NCBI GenBank assembly: GCA_018712425.1
Contig: DVHA01000193.1
Span: 1-9,939, forward strand
Length of the DNA: 9,939 bases
Source: Candidatus Faecivivens stercoravium
GTDB lineage: Bacteria > Bacillota > Clostridia > Oscillospirales > Ruminococcaceae
Direction: 5' to 3'
The position numbers and the translations under genes were made by a program. Of the stretch, positions 1-6,238 are shown in pieces. The notes beneath the pieces were generated by a model. That model saw only the letters and a list, made by a program, of their open reading frames with translations, was not told the DNA's origin and did not search any database. How positions within the stretch are numbered: the first letter of the stretch is position 1; each line of letters starts with the position of its first letter.

Positions 1-240
1 TCAACGCGGCATGAGCGCCTGTCAGGCAGCTTATCCGGCATTATTTTGCGTTATCCTTTTCACCCATAATGGTTTCCTTCATGGAAAAAAGTTGCAATTT
101 TTCCGCAACTTTGGTCATTTATCTATACAAACCGGGCGGTTTTTGTCCTTTTTGACCGGAACAGGGGAGGGTTGACGGCGGGAAAAAGCCGTGGTATACT
201 TTATGAGATAAAAGCACGAAAGCGAAAGGACGGATGACAG
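1..240. other. Non-coding region upstream of tyrA
   Basis: No convincing gene is visible here. Besides the tyrA promoter and ribosome binding site, there is an 8-bp inverted repeat, AAAGTTGC (88-95) with GCAACTTT (105-112). Read on the minus strand it is followed by a run of T, so it resembles a weak intrinsic terminator or a 5' hairpin. A minus-strand reading frame opens at an ATG at 41-39 and runs off the window edge after 13 codons. It overlaps the stop of a tiny upstream frame (TAATG), but it is too short to call a gene. Confidence 0.5.
172..200 (+). promoter_or_regulatory. Sigma-A-type promoter for tyrA
   Basis: TTGACG (172-177) and TATACT (195-200) are separated by 17 bp, and a TG one base upstream of the -10 box makes it an extended -10. 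Transcription would start near 207, about 34 nt before the tyrA ATG. The leader holds AAAGGA at 225-230, ten bases from the start codon. Confidence 0.75.
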
Positions 241-1104
241 ATGAAAATTGCGGTTGTGGGGATGGGGCTGATCGGCGGGTCCTTCTGCCGGGCCATCAAG
301 GCGAAAACGGCCCACAAGGTCTACGGCTGGAACCGCTCCCGGTCGGTGATCCGGGAGGCGTTTGCTGAAGAGGCGATTGACGGGGAAATCCGGGAACTTT
401 CCGAGCTGCGGGACTTTGACCTGGTGATCCTCGGCTTCCACCCGGAACTGACCCTCTCTTTTGCAAAGGAACACCTGGACTGCTTCCCTGAAAGCGGCCT
501 GACGGTCGATACCTGCGGCGTCAAGGAGTCAATCGTCTCGGAACTGCAGCCGCTCTTCGATGGGGCCGGGCGGCCGTTTATCGGCACCCACCCGATGGCC
601 GGGCGGGAGTTTTCCGGCTTCCAGTATTCGCTCGCCTCCCTTTATGAGGGGGCCAGCTGGATTGTGACCCCGCCGGCGGATGTGAACCCGGCCCATATGG
701 CGCTGCTCCGCCGCCTCGCCCGGGAACTGGGATTTTCCAGACTCGTCGAAACCGACCCCCGCACCCACGACGCGACAATCGCCTACACCTCCCAGGTGGC
801 CCACGTCCTCTCCAACGCCTACGTCAAAAGCCCGACCCTCAAAAACGAGAGCGGCTTCTCGGCCGGGTCGTTCAAGGACCTCTCCCGGGTCGCGAAGCTA
901 AACGCCGGGATGTGGACCGAGCTGTTCATGATGAACCGGGAGGCCCTCTCCTTTGAGATTGAGACGCTGATCGAGAACCTGAAAAGCTACGACGCGGCCC
1001 TGCGGGCGGGCGATCGGGAGGAACTCTTCCGGCTCCTCAAAGAGGGCAACGACCTCAAGGAATGGTCGATTGACCGGGAGGCGCGGCTGCGTCCGGAGAA
1101 GTGA
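241..1104 (+). CDS. tyrA: Prephenate dehydrogenase
   Basis: The 287-residue protein should oxidatively decarboxylate prephenate to 4-hydroxyphenylpyruvate with NAD(P)+ in cytosolic tyrosine synthesis. The N-terminus carries a Rossmann dinucleotide-binding loop, VVGMGLIGGS (residues 5-14). THPMAGRE (116-123) and the segment THDATIAYTSQVAHVLS (175-191) are typical of the TyrA family and contain the conserved histidines expected around the active site. GSFKDLSRVAK (209-219) is also family-typical. The length fits a catalytic core alone; the C-terminal ACT domain of longer Bacillus-type TyrA is absent, so feedback control by tyrosine, if any, must work differently. The start is supported by AAAGGA 10 nt upstream and a promoter just before it. 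The last 50 bp overlap the 3' end of the convergent carboxypeptidase gene. Arogenate dehydrogenase specificity cannot be excluded from sequence alone. Confidence 0.93.
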   Translation: MKIAVVGMGLIGGSFCRAIKAKTAHKVYGWNRSRSVIREAFAEEAIDGEIRELSELRDFDLVILGFHPELTLSFAKEHLDCFPESGLTVDTCGVKESIVSELQPLFDGAGRPFIGTHPMAGREFSGFQYSLASLYEGASWIVTPPADVNPAHMALLRRLARELGFSRLVETDPRTHDATIAYTSQVAHVLSNAYVKSPTLKNESGFSAGSFKDLSRVAKLNAGMWTELFMMNREALSFEIETLIENLKSYDAALRAGDREELFRLLKEGNDLKEWSIDREARLRPEK

Positions 1105-2266
1105 GCGCATCCAGCTCCAGCGCCGTCCAGCAGCGGGTCTCCCCCTCGGCATCCACCCACCGGAGCATCCCGGCGGTATCGCCGGTCCGGGCGGTCTCCG
1201 GCAGCGACTCCCGCACCGAGAGGACAGGGGAAAGCCGTTCGCCGGGGGCGAGGGCGGCGGAAAGGGATTCCCGGGGCCGGACGGTATAGAAAAGGGCTGT
1301 TTCCGTTTCCGACCGGACGGGGACTTGGATTTCCGACAGGTCTGTTTCCAGCGCGACCGGCGCCAGGGCCGAAAACCCCCAGTCGAGGAGCGCCGCCGAA
1401 TCGTCCCAGTCCTCCGGGTCGTGGAGCACCACCGAGACGATCACCGCCCCGTCCCGTTCGGCGGCCGACACCAGGCACCGCCCCGCTTCGTCGGTGTAGC
1501 CGGTCTTGAGGCCGATGCAGCCTTCGTATTCCTTTAACAGGCGGTTGTGGTTGGACATCCAGTATTCCACCCCGCCGACGGTCATGTGCCCGTTTGTCTG
1601 CCCGCAGACTGCCCGGAACTCGGGGTTCTGGAGGGCGGCGCAGGCGAGGACCGCGAGGTCATGGGCGGTGCTGCCCTGCCCCTCGGCGTCAAGGCCGGAG
1701 GGGGTGACGTAACGGGTGTTTTCCATCCCCAATTCCGCCGCTTTCCGGTTCATCAGCTCCGCGAACCCTTCAAAGCTCCCGCCCAGCCGGATGGCGGCGG
1801 CCGCGGCCGCGTCGTTGCCGGAGGAGAGGAGCATCCCCCAGACTAAAAGCCGCAGCGTCACTTCCGCCCCCGGCTTGATCCCGAGGGCGGACCCTTCGAC
1901 TTTCACCTCGTCGCCGACGGTGAAGGGTTCGTCGAGCTGCCCTTCCCCCAGCTCGAGGGTTAAGAGGGCGGTTATGATTTTGGTGGTGCTGGCGATCGAG
2001 CGGAAACTGTCCCCGTCCTTTTCGTAGAGGAGCGTCCCGCTGCCGGTCATCACACAGGCCGACGCCGCTGAGATGCCCGGCGGGTCGGGCAGGGCGGTAT
2101 CCGGGGCGGTGACGGCCGTCAGGCTGGGGGAGATGGCCTCCCCCGGTGAAGCCGCTGGCTCTCCCTGCCCGCCCGCTTCCCAAAGCCCCCACAGGAACAT
2201 GCTCCCGACGGCGAAAAGGGCGGCCGCCCCGCCTGCCGCCGCCGCTAAAACCTGTCTTTTCCCCAT
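1055..2266 (-). CDS. dacF: D-alanyl-D-alanine carboxypeptidase (DacF/PBP5-type, peptidase S11)
   Basis: This serine-type low-molecular-weight penicillin-binding protein should remove the terminal D-alanine from peptidoglycan stem pentapeptides outside the membrane. The protein is 403 residues from the chosen start. The three active-site motifs are present and in order: S-T-T-K (Ser93, Lys96), S-G-N (149-151) and K-T-G (254-256). Residues 1-30 form a positively charged start and a hydrophobic segment (a signal peptide or N-terminal anchor), followed by a Pro/Ala/Ser-rich linker. The C-terminus is hydrophilic and I see no clear amphipathic anchor helix, so the N-terminal segment may be what holds it to the membrane. 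The ATG at 2266 has a GGAAAGGG-type site 12 nt upstream; an in-frame ATG at 2302 has no visible ribosome binding site, but cannot be ruled out. The gene is convergent with tyrA (50-bp overlap) and divergent from the CBS gene. I could not identify its promoter. Confidence 0.9.
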   Translation of the reverse strand: MGKRQVLAAAAGGAAALFAVGSMFLWGLWEAGGQGEPAASPGEAISPSLTAVTAPDTALPDPPGISAASACVMTGSGTLLYEKDGDSFRSIASTTKIITALLTLELGEGQLDEPFTVGDEVKVEGSALGIKPGAEVTLRLLVWGMLLSSGNDAAAAAAIRLGGSFEGFAELMNRKAAELGMENTRYVTPSGLDAEGQGSTAHDLAVLACAALQNPEFRAVCGQTNGHMTVGGVEYWMSNHNRLLKEYEGCIGLKTGYTDEAGRCLVSAAERDGAVIVSVVLHDPEDWDDSAALLDWGFSALAPVALETDLSEIQVPVRSETETALFYTVRPRESLSAALAPGERLSPVLSVRESLPETARTGDTAGMLRWVDAEGETRCWTALELDALTSPDAAAPPGQSTIP

Positions 2267-2379
2267 ATTGCCGACCATCCCTTTCCGCTGGCTTTTTTCC
2301 ATCTATACGCGCGCTGTCCGGCCGGTATGCGGAAGGATGGGACGAGTCTCCAAAAAATACATGGGAAATTCACAGAAAT

Positions 2380-2412
2380 TTGACATGAGTACATCCCTGT
2401 TTATGCTATAAT
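2380..2412 (+). promoter_or_regulatory. Probable promoter of the CBS-domain gene
   Basis: A perfect -10 box TATAAT (2407-2412) is preceded by TG with one base between, making an extended -10. A perfect TTGACA lies at 2380-2385, but the spacing to that box is 21 bp, which is too long. TTGACA may instead pair with TATGCT (2402-2407, 16-bp spacing). A promoter is likely here; which hexamers are used is uncertain. Confidence 0.6.
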
Positions 2413-2450
2413 GATGGTGTATTGAGGACAGCATAAGGAGTGATTGCATT

Positions 2451-2927
2451 TTGAATATCCTGCACTTCCTGACACCCAAAAGTGAAGTAGCATACCTTTA
2501 TGATGACTTTTCCCTCCGGCAGGCGCTGGAGAAGATGGAATACCACCAGTATTCGGCCATCCCGATCATCACCCGGGAAGGGCGGTATGTCGGGGTCATT
2601 ACCGAGGGGGACCTTTTGTGGCATGTAAAGAACCAGGACTTTATGAACCTGCGGATGGCGGAAGAGGAGCCCCTTTCGGAGGTCCACCGCCGGACCAATG
2701 CCCAGGCGGTCGGCGTCGGGACCAGCATTGAGGACCTGGTCGTCTCGGCGATGAACCAGAACTTTGTCCCGGTGGTCGATGACCGGGATATGTTTATCGG
2801 GATTGTCAAGCGCAAGGAGATCATCCGCTACTGCTATGAGCTTGCCTTCCCCGGCAAGACAGTCGACGAAGGGCAGCTCTGGCCGGTGATCAACCGCAAG
2901 CGCCAGCCGGTCCGCGAACGGGAATAA
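2451..2927 (+). CDS. Stand-alone CBS-pair protein
   Basis: The 158-residue cytosolic protein consists almost wholly of two CBS motifs, roughly residues 11-62 and 85-130. Characteristic strings are SAIPIITREGRYVGVITEGDLL in the first and NFVPVVDDRDMFIGIVKRKEII in the second. CBS pairs (Bateman modules) bind adenine nucleotides such as AMP, ATP, S-adenosylmethionine or c-di-AMP. The size, architecture and C-terminal half recall the small Firmicutes c-di-AMP receptor CbpB/DarB (YkuL), but this is my inference and the ligand is unknown. The start is TTG, chosen because AAGGAG (2435-2440) lies 10 nt upstream and no usable ATG occurs nearby. The gene appears monocistronic, with its own promoter and a terminator hairpin just after the stop that has been split by repeat copy A. 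Confidence 0.85.
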   Translation: MNILHFLTPKSEVAYLYDDFSLRQALEKMEYHQYSAIPIITREGRYVGVITEGDLLWHVKNQDFMNLRMAEEEPLSEVHRRTNAQAVGVGTSIEDLVVSAMNQNFVPVVDDRDMFIGIVKRKEIIRYCYELAFPGKTVDEGQLWPVINRKRQPVRERE

Positions 2928-2931
2928 AAAA

Positions 2932-2969
2932 GCCCGGAAGCTTTTCCCTGAAAGGGGAAGCTTCCGGTT
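2932..2969. terminator. Left copy of duplicated terminator hairpin (keeps the minus-strand T-tract)
   Basis: An inverted repeat (CCGGAAGCTT ... AAGCTTCCGG with a paired inner stem and a TGAA-containing loop) begins five bases after the CBS stop. On its left is a run of six A (2926-2931), which reads as a T-tract on the minus strand, so it can end transcription of the lipoprotein gene. On its right there is no T-tract. All 38 bases are identical to 3154-3191. Confidence 0.75.
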
Positions 2970-3153
2970 CTGACTGTCGAAAAACAAGTTTTTCGACAGA
3001 ATAACATCGGGACTGCATGCCTCCCTACGGTCGACACTTGTCCCGATCAAGGTATTTTTTCCGCCATACATGCCGCCGGAAAAAATGTGATTTAATTTTT
3101 GTGCGTATCGAAAAGCCCATTTTCTATTTTTACGGAACTTTTTCGACAAGCTG
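2970..3153 (+). repeat. Structured intergenic repeat, copy A
   Basis: This 184-nt non-coding element contains four hairpins in order. H1 is CTGTCGAAAAAC/GTTTTTCGACAG (2974-2999). H2 has stem ATCGGGAC/GTCCCGAT (3006-3013, 3040-3047) with a 26-nt loop. H3 is ATTTTTTCCG/CGGAAAAAAT (3054-3063, 3077-3086). H4 is TCGAAAAG paired with CTTTTTCGA (3108-3115, 3138-3146). The ends resemble terminal inverted repeats built on TGTCGAAAAA. An inverted second copy lies at about 8739-8922. Copy A is bounded exactly by two identical 38-nt terminator hairpins, so it may be a small mobile element. It should be transcribed as 3' untranslated sequence from both flanking genes. It could be a MITE-like or REP-like element, or a mobile structured RNA; I do not recognise a named family. 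Confidence 0.8.
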
Positions 3154-3195
3154 GCCCGGAAGCTTTTCCCTGAAAGGGGAAGCTTCCGGTTTTTT
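3154..3195 (+). terminator. Right copy of duplicated terminator hairpin (keeps the plus-strand T-tract)
   Basis: This is the same 38-nt hairpin as at 2932-2969, here followed by six T (3190-3195), so it forms a complete intrinsic terminator for plus-strand transcription from the CBS gene through copy A. On the minus strand it has no T-tract. Confidence 0.8.
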
Positions 3196-3197
3196 GT

Positions 3198-3887
3198 TTA
3201 TTCCTTTACTTCAGCGCTCCAGTCGGTGACGGCACCCGTTTCGGAGTCGATTTCAAATTCATAGTAAACGCCTTCGCAGTAGACGTTCCCTTCATAGCGG
3301 GTGCGGCCGTCGTCCCGTTCTTCCCAGATGTTGATCTCTTCCGCCGGCGCGCCGGTGCGGGTAACAACCTGTTCCCGGGCGCCGTCCAAGTCGGTGGGGT
3401 CCTCCGCTAGGCCGCGGAGCGCACTGTCTTTGAGCTCATAGTCGAAATTGAGCATCCGGCCGTCCGACCGGGCGATGTCGTAGTCGTATTCGGCGGTCTG
3501 GGTTTCAAACTCGACCTGGTAGACCGGGGTGCCGTTTTCCTGGTCCCGTTCGGCCTGGGTGCCGTAAGCGTCTTCCGCGGCGACGCCGGCTAACTCCAGG
3601 GCGATGGAGAGGGCGTCATCGGCCGTAATCTCCTCCCCGGCAGGGACGGAAGAGGAAGCCCCGGATACGGCTGCCGCTTCGGAGCTTTCGGCGGCAGGCG
3701 GGGTGCTTTCGCCGGAAGTTTCGTCCTGGGCGGAAGATGCGTCTGGGGCGGCCGCCGTTTCACTGGAAGAAGCTACCGGCTGGCTGGATGCGCCGCCGTC
3801 ATCGCCGCCGAAACCGATCCGCAGGGTGCAGCCGCTGAGCAGGAGGGCAGAGGCCGCCGCCAGCCAGAAGATCCTTTTTTTATACAT
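3198..3887 (-). CDS. PepSY-domain lipoprotein
   Basis: The 229-residue protein begins with a lipoprotein signal peptide: a KK-containing N-terminus, a hydrophobic core and the lipobox LLSGC, with Cys20 as the predicted lipidated residue. It should therefore be anchored on the outer face of the cytoplasmic membrane. Residues 31-85 are a low-complexity Ser/Ala/Glu linker. Two PepSY-like units follow, roughly 86-152 (beginning ITADDALSIALELAG, with PVYQVEFET and YDYDIARSDGRML) and 165-229 (ending YYEFEIDSETGAVTDWSAEV). PepSY domains are small extracytoplasmic modules often linked to peptidase inhibition or found alone in Firmicutes; the specific role here is unknown. The ATG is supported by AAAGGAGG at 3899-3906, ten bases upstream, and by a promoter beyond it. 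Confidence 0.85.
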   Translation of the reverse strand: MYKKRIFWLAAASALLLSGCTLRIGFGGDDGGASSQPVASSSETAAAPDASSAQDETSGESTPPAAESSEAAAVSGASSSVPAGEEITADDALSIALELAGVAAEDAYGTQAERDQENGTPVYQVEFETQTAEYDYDIARSDGRMLNFDYELKDSALRGLAEDPTDLDGAREQVVTRTGAPAEEINIWEERDDGRTRYEGNVYCEGVYYEFEIDSETGAVTDWSAEVKE

Positions 3888-3923
3888 AACAACATATCCT
3901 CCTTTTTACCTGGATTTTACCTT

Positions 3924-3952
3924 AGTGTAGCATATCCTGTAGCAATGCGCAA
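3924..3952 (-). promoter_or_regulatory. Promoter of the PepSY lipoprotein gene
   Basis: On the minus strand, TTGCGC (3952-3947) and TACACT (3929-3924) are 17 bp apart, and a TG one base before the -10 gives an extended -10. It lies about 40 nt upstream of the lipoprotein start codon and just downstream of the terminator that closes the preceding operon. Confidence 0.65.
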
Positions 3953-3962
3953 GGGAAAATGA

Positions 3963-3996
3963 AAAAATCCCGGCGGTTTGATGCGCCGGGATTTTT
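3963..3996 (-). terminator. Intrinsic terminator of the fabD-manA-ROK operon
   Basis: A perfect 13-bp stem, AAAAATCCCGGCG (3963-3975) with CGCCGGGATTTTT (3984-3996), encloses an 8-nt loop and starts two bases beyond the ROK stop codon. Both sides are rich in A/T, so it could work on either strand. Because no plus-strand gene ends here, its evident job is to end the minus-strand operon. Confidence 0.9.
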
Positions 3997-3998
3997 GG

Positions 3999-5237
3999 TT
4001 ATTCGTAGAGGCTGTCGTCTTCAAACACCGCCCCCCGCCCGATCAGCGCCCCGCCCAGCAGGCAGGAGGCGGTTTCCCCGAGCCTGGAGAGCCGGATATC
4101 CGGGATGACGTCGACCGCCGGGGCAACGTAGGACTGGACATACTGCCGGAGGGTATCGAGGAAATACTGCCCGGCAGAGGCGTAGTCCCCCTGGATGATG
4201 ATGATATCGGGGTCGGCGAGGAATAAAAGCTGCCGCAGCGAGACCGCAAACCACCGTGCCGCGTACCGGACGACCGCCCGGGCCAGCTTATCCCCCAGGC
4301 TGGCGGCCGAGAAGATGTCGTGCAGCGTCGGCTGGCGGCCCAGTTCCGACAGGCCGGAGGTCTGGTAGAGGACCGGTTGGGAGGCGATTTCTTCCAGCAG
4401 CTTTTTCCGGCAGACCAGGTATCCCAGGCTGTCGCCGCCGAGGGCGGTGTCGGAGGCCGGGTGGGCGGAAAAGCCCAGCGGGATGCCGGCAATCTCCCCC
4501 AGGACGCAGCGCTTGCCCTGGACGACAATCCCGCGGCGGATGATCGCCGCCATCGCGCCGGGGCCGTTGGTGTAGACGATGGCGGAGTTATCCGCGACCG
4601 CCGGGTCGGCGTCCGCTTCGCAGAGCAGCATCGTCCGGACCGGGTTGCAGCAGGAGACCGGCGCCCCGAGGGCTTCCCGCAGCATATCCCCCAGCGGCAC
4701 CCGGCCGTTCCAGGCATCCTGCCGGTTGGAGAGGACGGTGCCGGTGTGGATGTCGACGATGCCGTGGATGGAGCATGTGACCCATCTCAGCGGCCCCGGC
4801 CGTTCGGGGCTCTCCGCCAGCATCCGGTCCAAAAGCCGCCGGCAGCCCGCCACGACCGCTTCCGGCGTGTAAGCGGGGAGGTTTTCCCGGGCTTCACAGA
4901 GGCAGTCCCGGGTCAGGTCATACAGCCCGCCGGAGAGTTCGGTCCCGCAGCAGTAAAAGCTCGCGATGCTGCCCCAGCGGCGGTCCAGCGCGAACATGTC
5001 CGGCTTTTTGCCCCCTTCGCTGGTGGAGCTGCCTTTGCCGGCATCGGCAACCAGGCCTTTCTGGAGGAAAAAGTCGACGCACTTTTTGACGGTGTTGCGG
5101 GAAAGGGCGCTTTCCGCCGCCAGTTCCCCCAGCGTCGCCCGGTCCTTCCGGGCCAGCAGCCCCAGGACAATCCGGCGGTTGTTCAGTTTAATATCCCGGG
5201 GCTTTTCACCCGCCTGCGGGAGGGGCGAACCTGCCAT
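3999..5237 (-). CDS. ROK-family transcriptional regulator (NagC/XylR-like), degenerate kinase domain
   Basis: The 412-residue protein has an N-terminal winged helix-turn-helix (about residues 17-66: IVLGLLARKDRATLGELAAESALSRNTVKKCVDFFLQKGLV) followed by a ROK-type sugar-kinase fold. The fold is shown by HGIVDIHTGTVLSNRQDAW (158-176), TNGPGAMAAII (223-233), LGEIAG (246-251) and DPDIIIIQGDYASAG (342-356). It is probably a sugar- or sugar-phosphate-responsive DNA-binding regulator. Key kinase features are missing: the Asp of the usual phosphate-binding DxGxT loop is not present (FYCCGTE, 94-100), the usual N-D catalytic Asp is replaced (CCNPVRT, 196-202), and the ROK zinc motif CxCGxxGCxE is absent. 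I chose the ATG at 5237 because of AAAGGAG about 9 nt upstream; a longer frame from 5312 would overlap manA. It lies 19 bp after manA, so it may respond to the manA substrate or a related sugar, which is inference. Confidence 0.85.
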   Translation of the reverse strand: MAGSPLPQAGEKPRDIKLNNRRIVLGLLARKDRATLGELAAESALSRNTVKKCVDFFLQKGLVADAGKGSSTSEGGKKPDMFALDRRWGSIASFYCCGTELSGGLYDLTRDCLCEARENLPAYTPEAVVAGCRRLLDRMLAESPERPGPLRWVTCSIHGIVDIHTGTVLSNRQDAWNGRVPLGDMLREALGAPVSCCNPVRTMLLCEADADPAVADNSAIVYTNGPGAMAAIIRRGIVVQGKRCVLGEIAGIPLGFSAHPASDTALGGDSLGYLVCRKKLLEEIASQPVLYQTSGLSELGRQPTLHDIFSAASLGDKLARAVVRYAARWFAVSLRQLLFLADPDIIIIQGDYASAGQYFLDTLRQYVQSYVAPAVDVIPDIRLSRLGETASCLLGGALIGRGAVFEDDSLYE

Positions 5238-5256
5238 ATCCTTTTGCTCCTTTCCG

Positions 5257-6225
5257 TTATACCGTTGTGATGAGGGTTTTGCCCCGGCCGCGGAGGCAGT
5301 AGACCCCGGCACCCGCGGGGATCAGGAAGCTGTCGCCCTTTTTCCCCTCGGCCCGCTGGCCTTCGTTCTCGATGATGACCTCGCCGTCCGCCACCGTCAG
5401 GCAGTGGAAGGAGAGCGGGGTCGCAAACCCCATGTATTCCCCCGTCAGGTCGATTTCCGAGACGGTGAAGTAGTGGCAGCTGCCCAGCAGCGTCCGGGTA
5501 TACCCCTGGTGGTATTCTTTCCGGCCGATCGGGCCCATACGCGCCGGCTTTTCCAGCTTGAGGACATCGAGGGCCTTGTCCAGATGGAGTTCCCTGGGTT
5601 TGCCGTCCGCCCCCAGCCGCCCGTAGTCGTAGAGGCGGTAGGTGAGGTCGGAGTTCTGCTGGATCTCGGCGAGGGTGATGCCGCCGCCGATTGCGTGGAG
5701 GGTGCCGGCATTGATCCAGAAGACGTCCCCTTTGTGGACCGGCACCCGGTTGCAGAGGGTGGGGAGGGTGCCGTCCAGGGCCGCCGAACGCACTTCCTCC
5801 TGGGAGACCGGGCGGTTGAAGCCGTAGAGGATCGAGGCATCTTCCTCGCAGTCGATGATATACCACATCTCGGTCTTGCCGGAGGCGCCTTCCACCCGCA
5901 TCGCATACCGGTCGTCGGGGTGGACCTGGATCGAGAGGTCTTTTGCCGCGTCGATCAGTTTAATCAGCACCGGGAAGGAAGGGAAGGCGGCCGGGCGGCT
6001 TCCTAGCACTTCCGCTTTGCCGCGGATGCGGATGAATTCGGTCAGCGGGACCGGCCCGGAGCCGTCAAACCCGGCGACGCCGATGGACGAAACGCCGTCG
6101 GGATGGCAGGAGAGTTCCCAGCTCTCGGCGATGCGGGGGAGGGGGCTTTCCTTGCCGTAGGTTTCTTTCAGCTTTTCCCCGCCCCAGATGGCTTCTTTAA
6201 ATACAGGGTAAAGAGAATAGATCAT
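5257..6225 (-). CDS. manA: Mannose-6-phosphate isomerase, class I
   Basis: The 322-residue cytosolic zinc enzyme interconverts mannose 6-phosphate and fructose 6-phosphate, linking mannose use or GDP-mannose supply to glycolysis. The length and motifs match the short Firmicutes class I type: RIAESWELS (31-39), the zinc-site motif IQVHPDD (99-105), GKTEMWYI (116-123) and the histidine segment FWINAGTLHAIGGG (169-182), followed by LAEIQQNSDLTYRLYDYGR. The conserved histidines and glutamate are in place, so it should be active. The ATG is preceded by AAAGGAAA. It starts 13 bp after the fabD stop and ends 19 bp before the ROK gene, so the three genes are likely cotranscribed. Confidence 0.95.
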   Translation of the reverse strand: MIYSLYPVFKEAIWGGEKLKETYGKESPLPRIAESWELSCHPDGVSSIGVAGFDGSGPVPLTEFIRIRGKAEVLGSRPAAFPSFPVLIKLIDAAKDLSIQVHPDDRYAMRVEGASGKTEMWYIIDCEEDASILYGFNRPVSQEEVRSAALDGTLPTLCNRVPVHKGDVFWINAGTLHAIGGGITLAEIQQNSDLTYRLYDYGRLGADGKPRELHLDKALDVLKLEKPARMGPIGRKEYHQGYTRTLLGSCHYFTVSEIDLTGEYMGFATPLSFHCLTVADGEVIIENEGQRAEGKKGDSFLIPAGAGVYCLRGRGKTLITTV

Positions 6226-6238
6226 AGGTTTCCTTTCC

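Noticed and set aside
1..80. Possible minus-strand gene start with a short leader peptide (ATG at 80 or 65, stop overlapping an ATG at 41)
   Set aside because: Only 13 codons remain before the window edge, there is no domain evidence, and the supposed promoter is weak.
2932..3191. CRISPR-like array formed by the two 38-nt repeats
   Set aside because: There are only two repeats, the spacing is 184 nt, the repeat is itself a terminator hairpin, and there are no cas genes.
3017..3229. Small plus-strand reading frame across copy A beginning MPPYGRHL, with a similar frame (8876-8688, minus) in copy B
   Set aside because: The shared peptide follows from the shared repeat. Differences between copies preserve stems rather than codons, the frames diverge after the conserved part, and neither has a ribosome binding site. 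It is likely a spurious ORF.
4320..5270. 316-codon plus-strand frame opposite the ROK gene
   Set aside because: It is a shadow of the ROK coding frame with Arg/Pro/Gly-rich composition and no recognisable domain.
4966..6006. 346-codon plus-strand frame across the manA/ROK junction
   Set aside because: It is antisense to two clear genes, without its own ribosome binding site or motifs.
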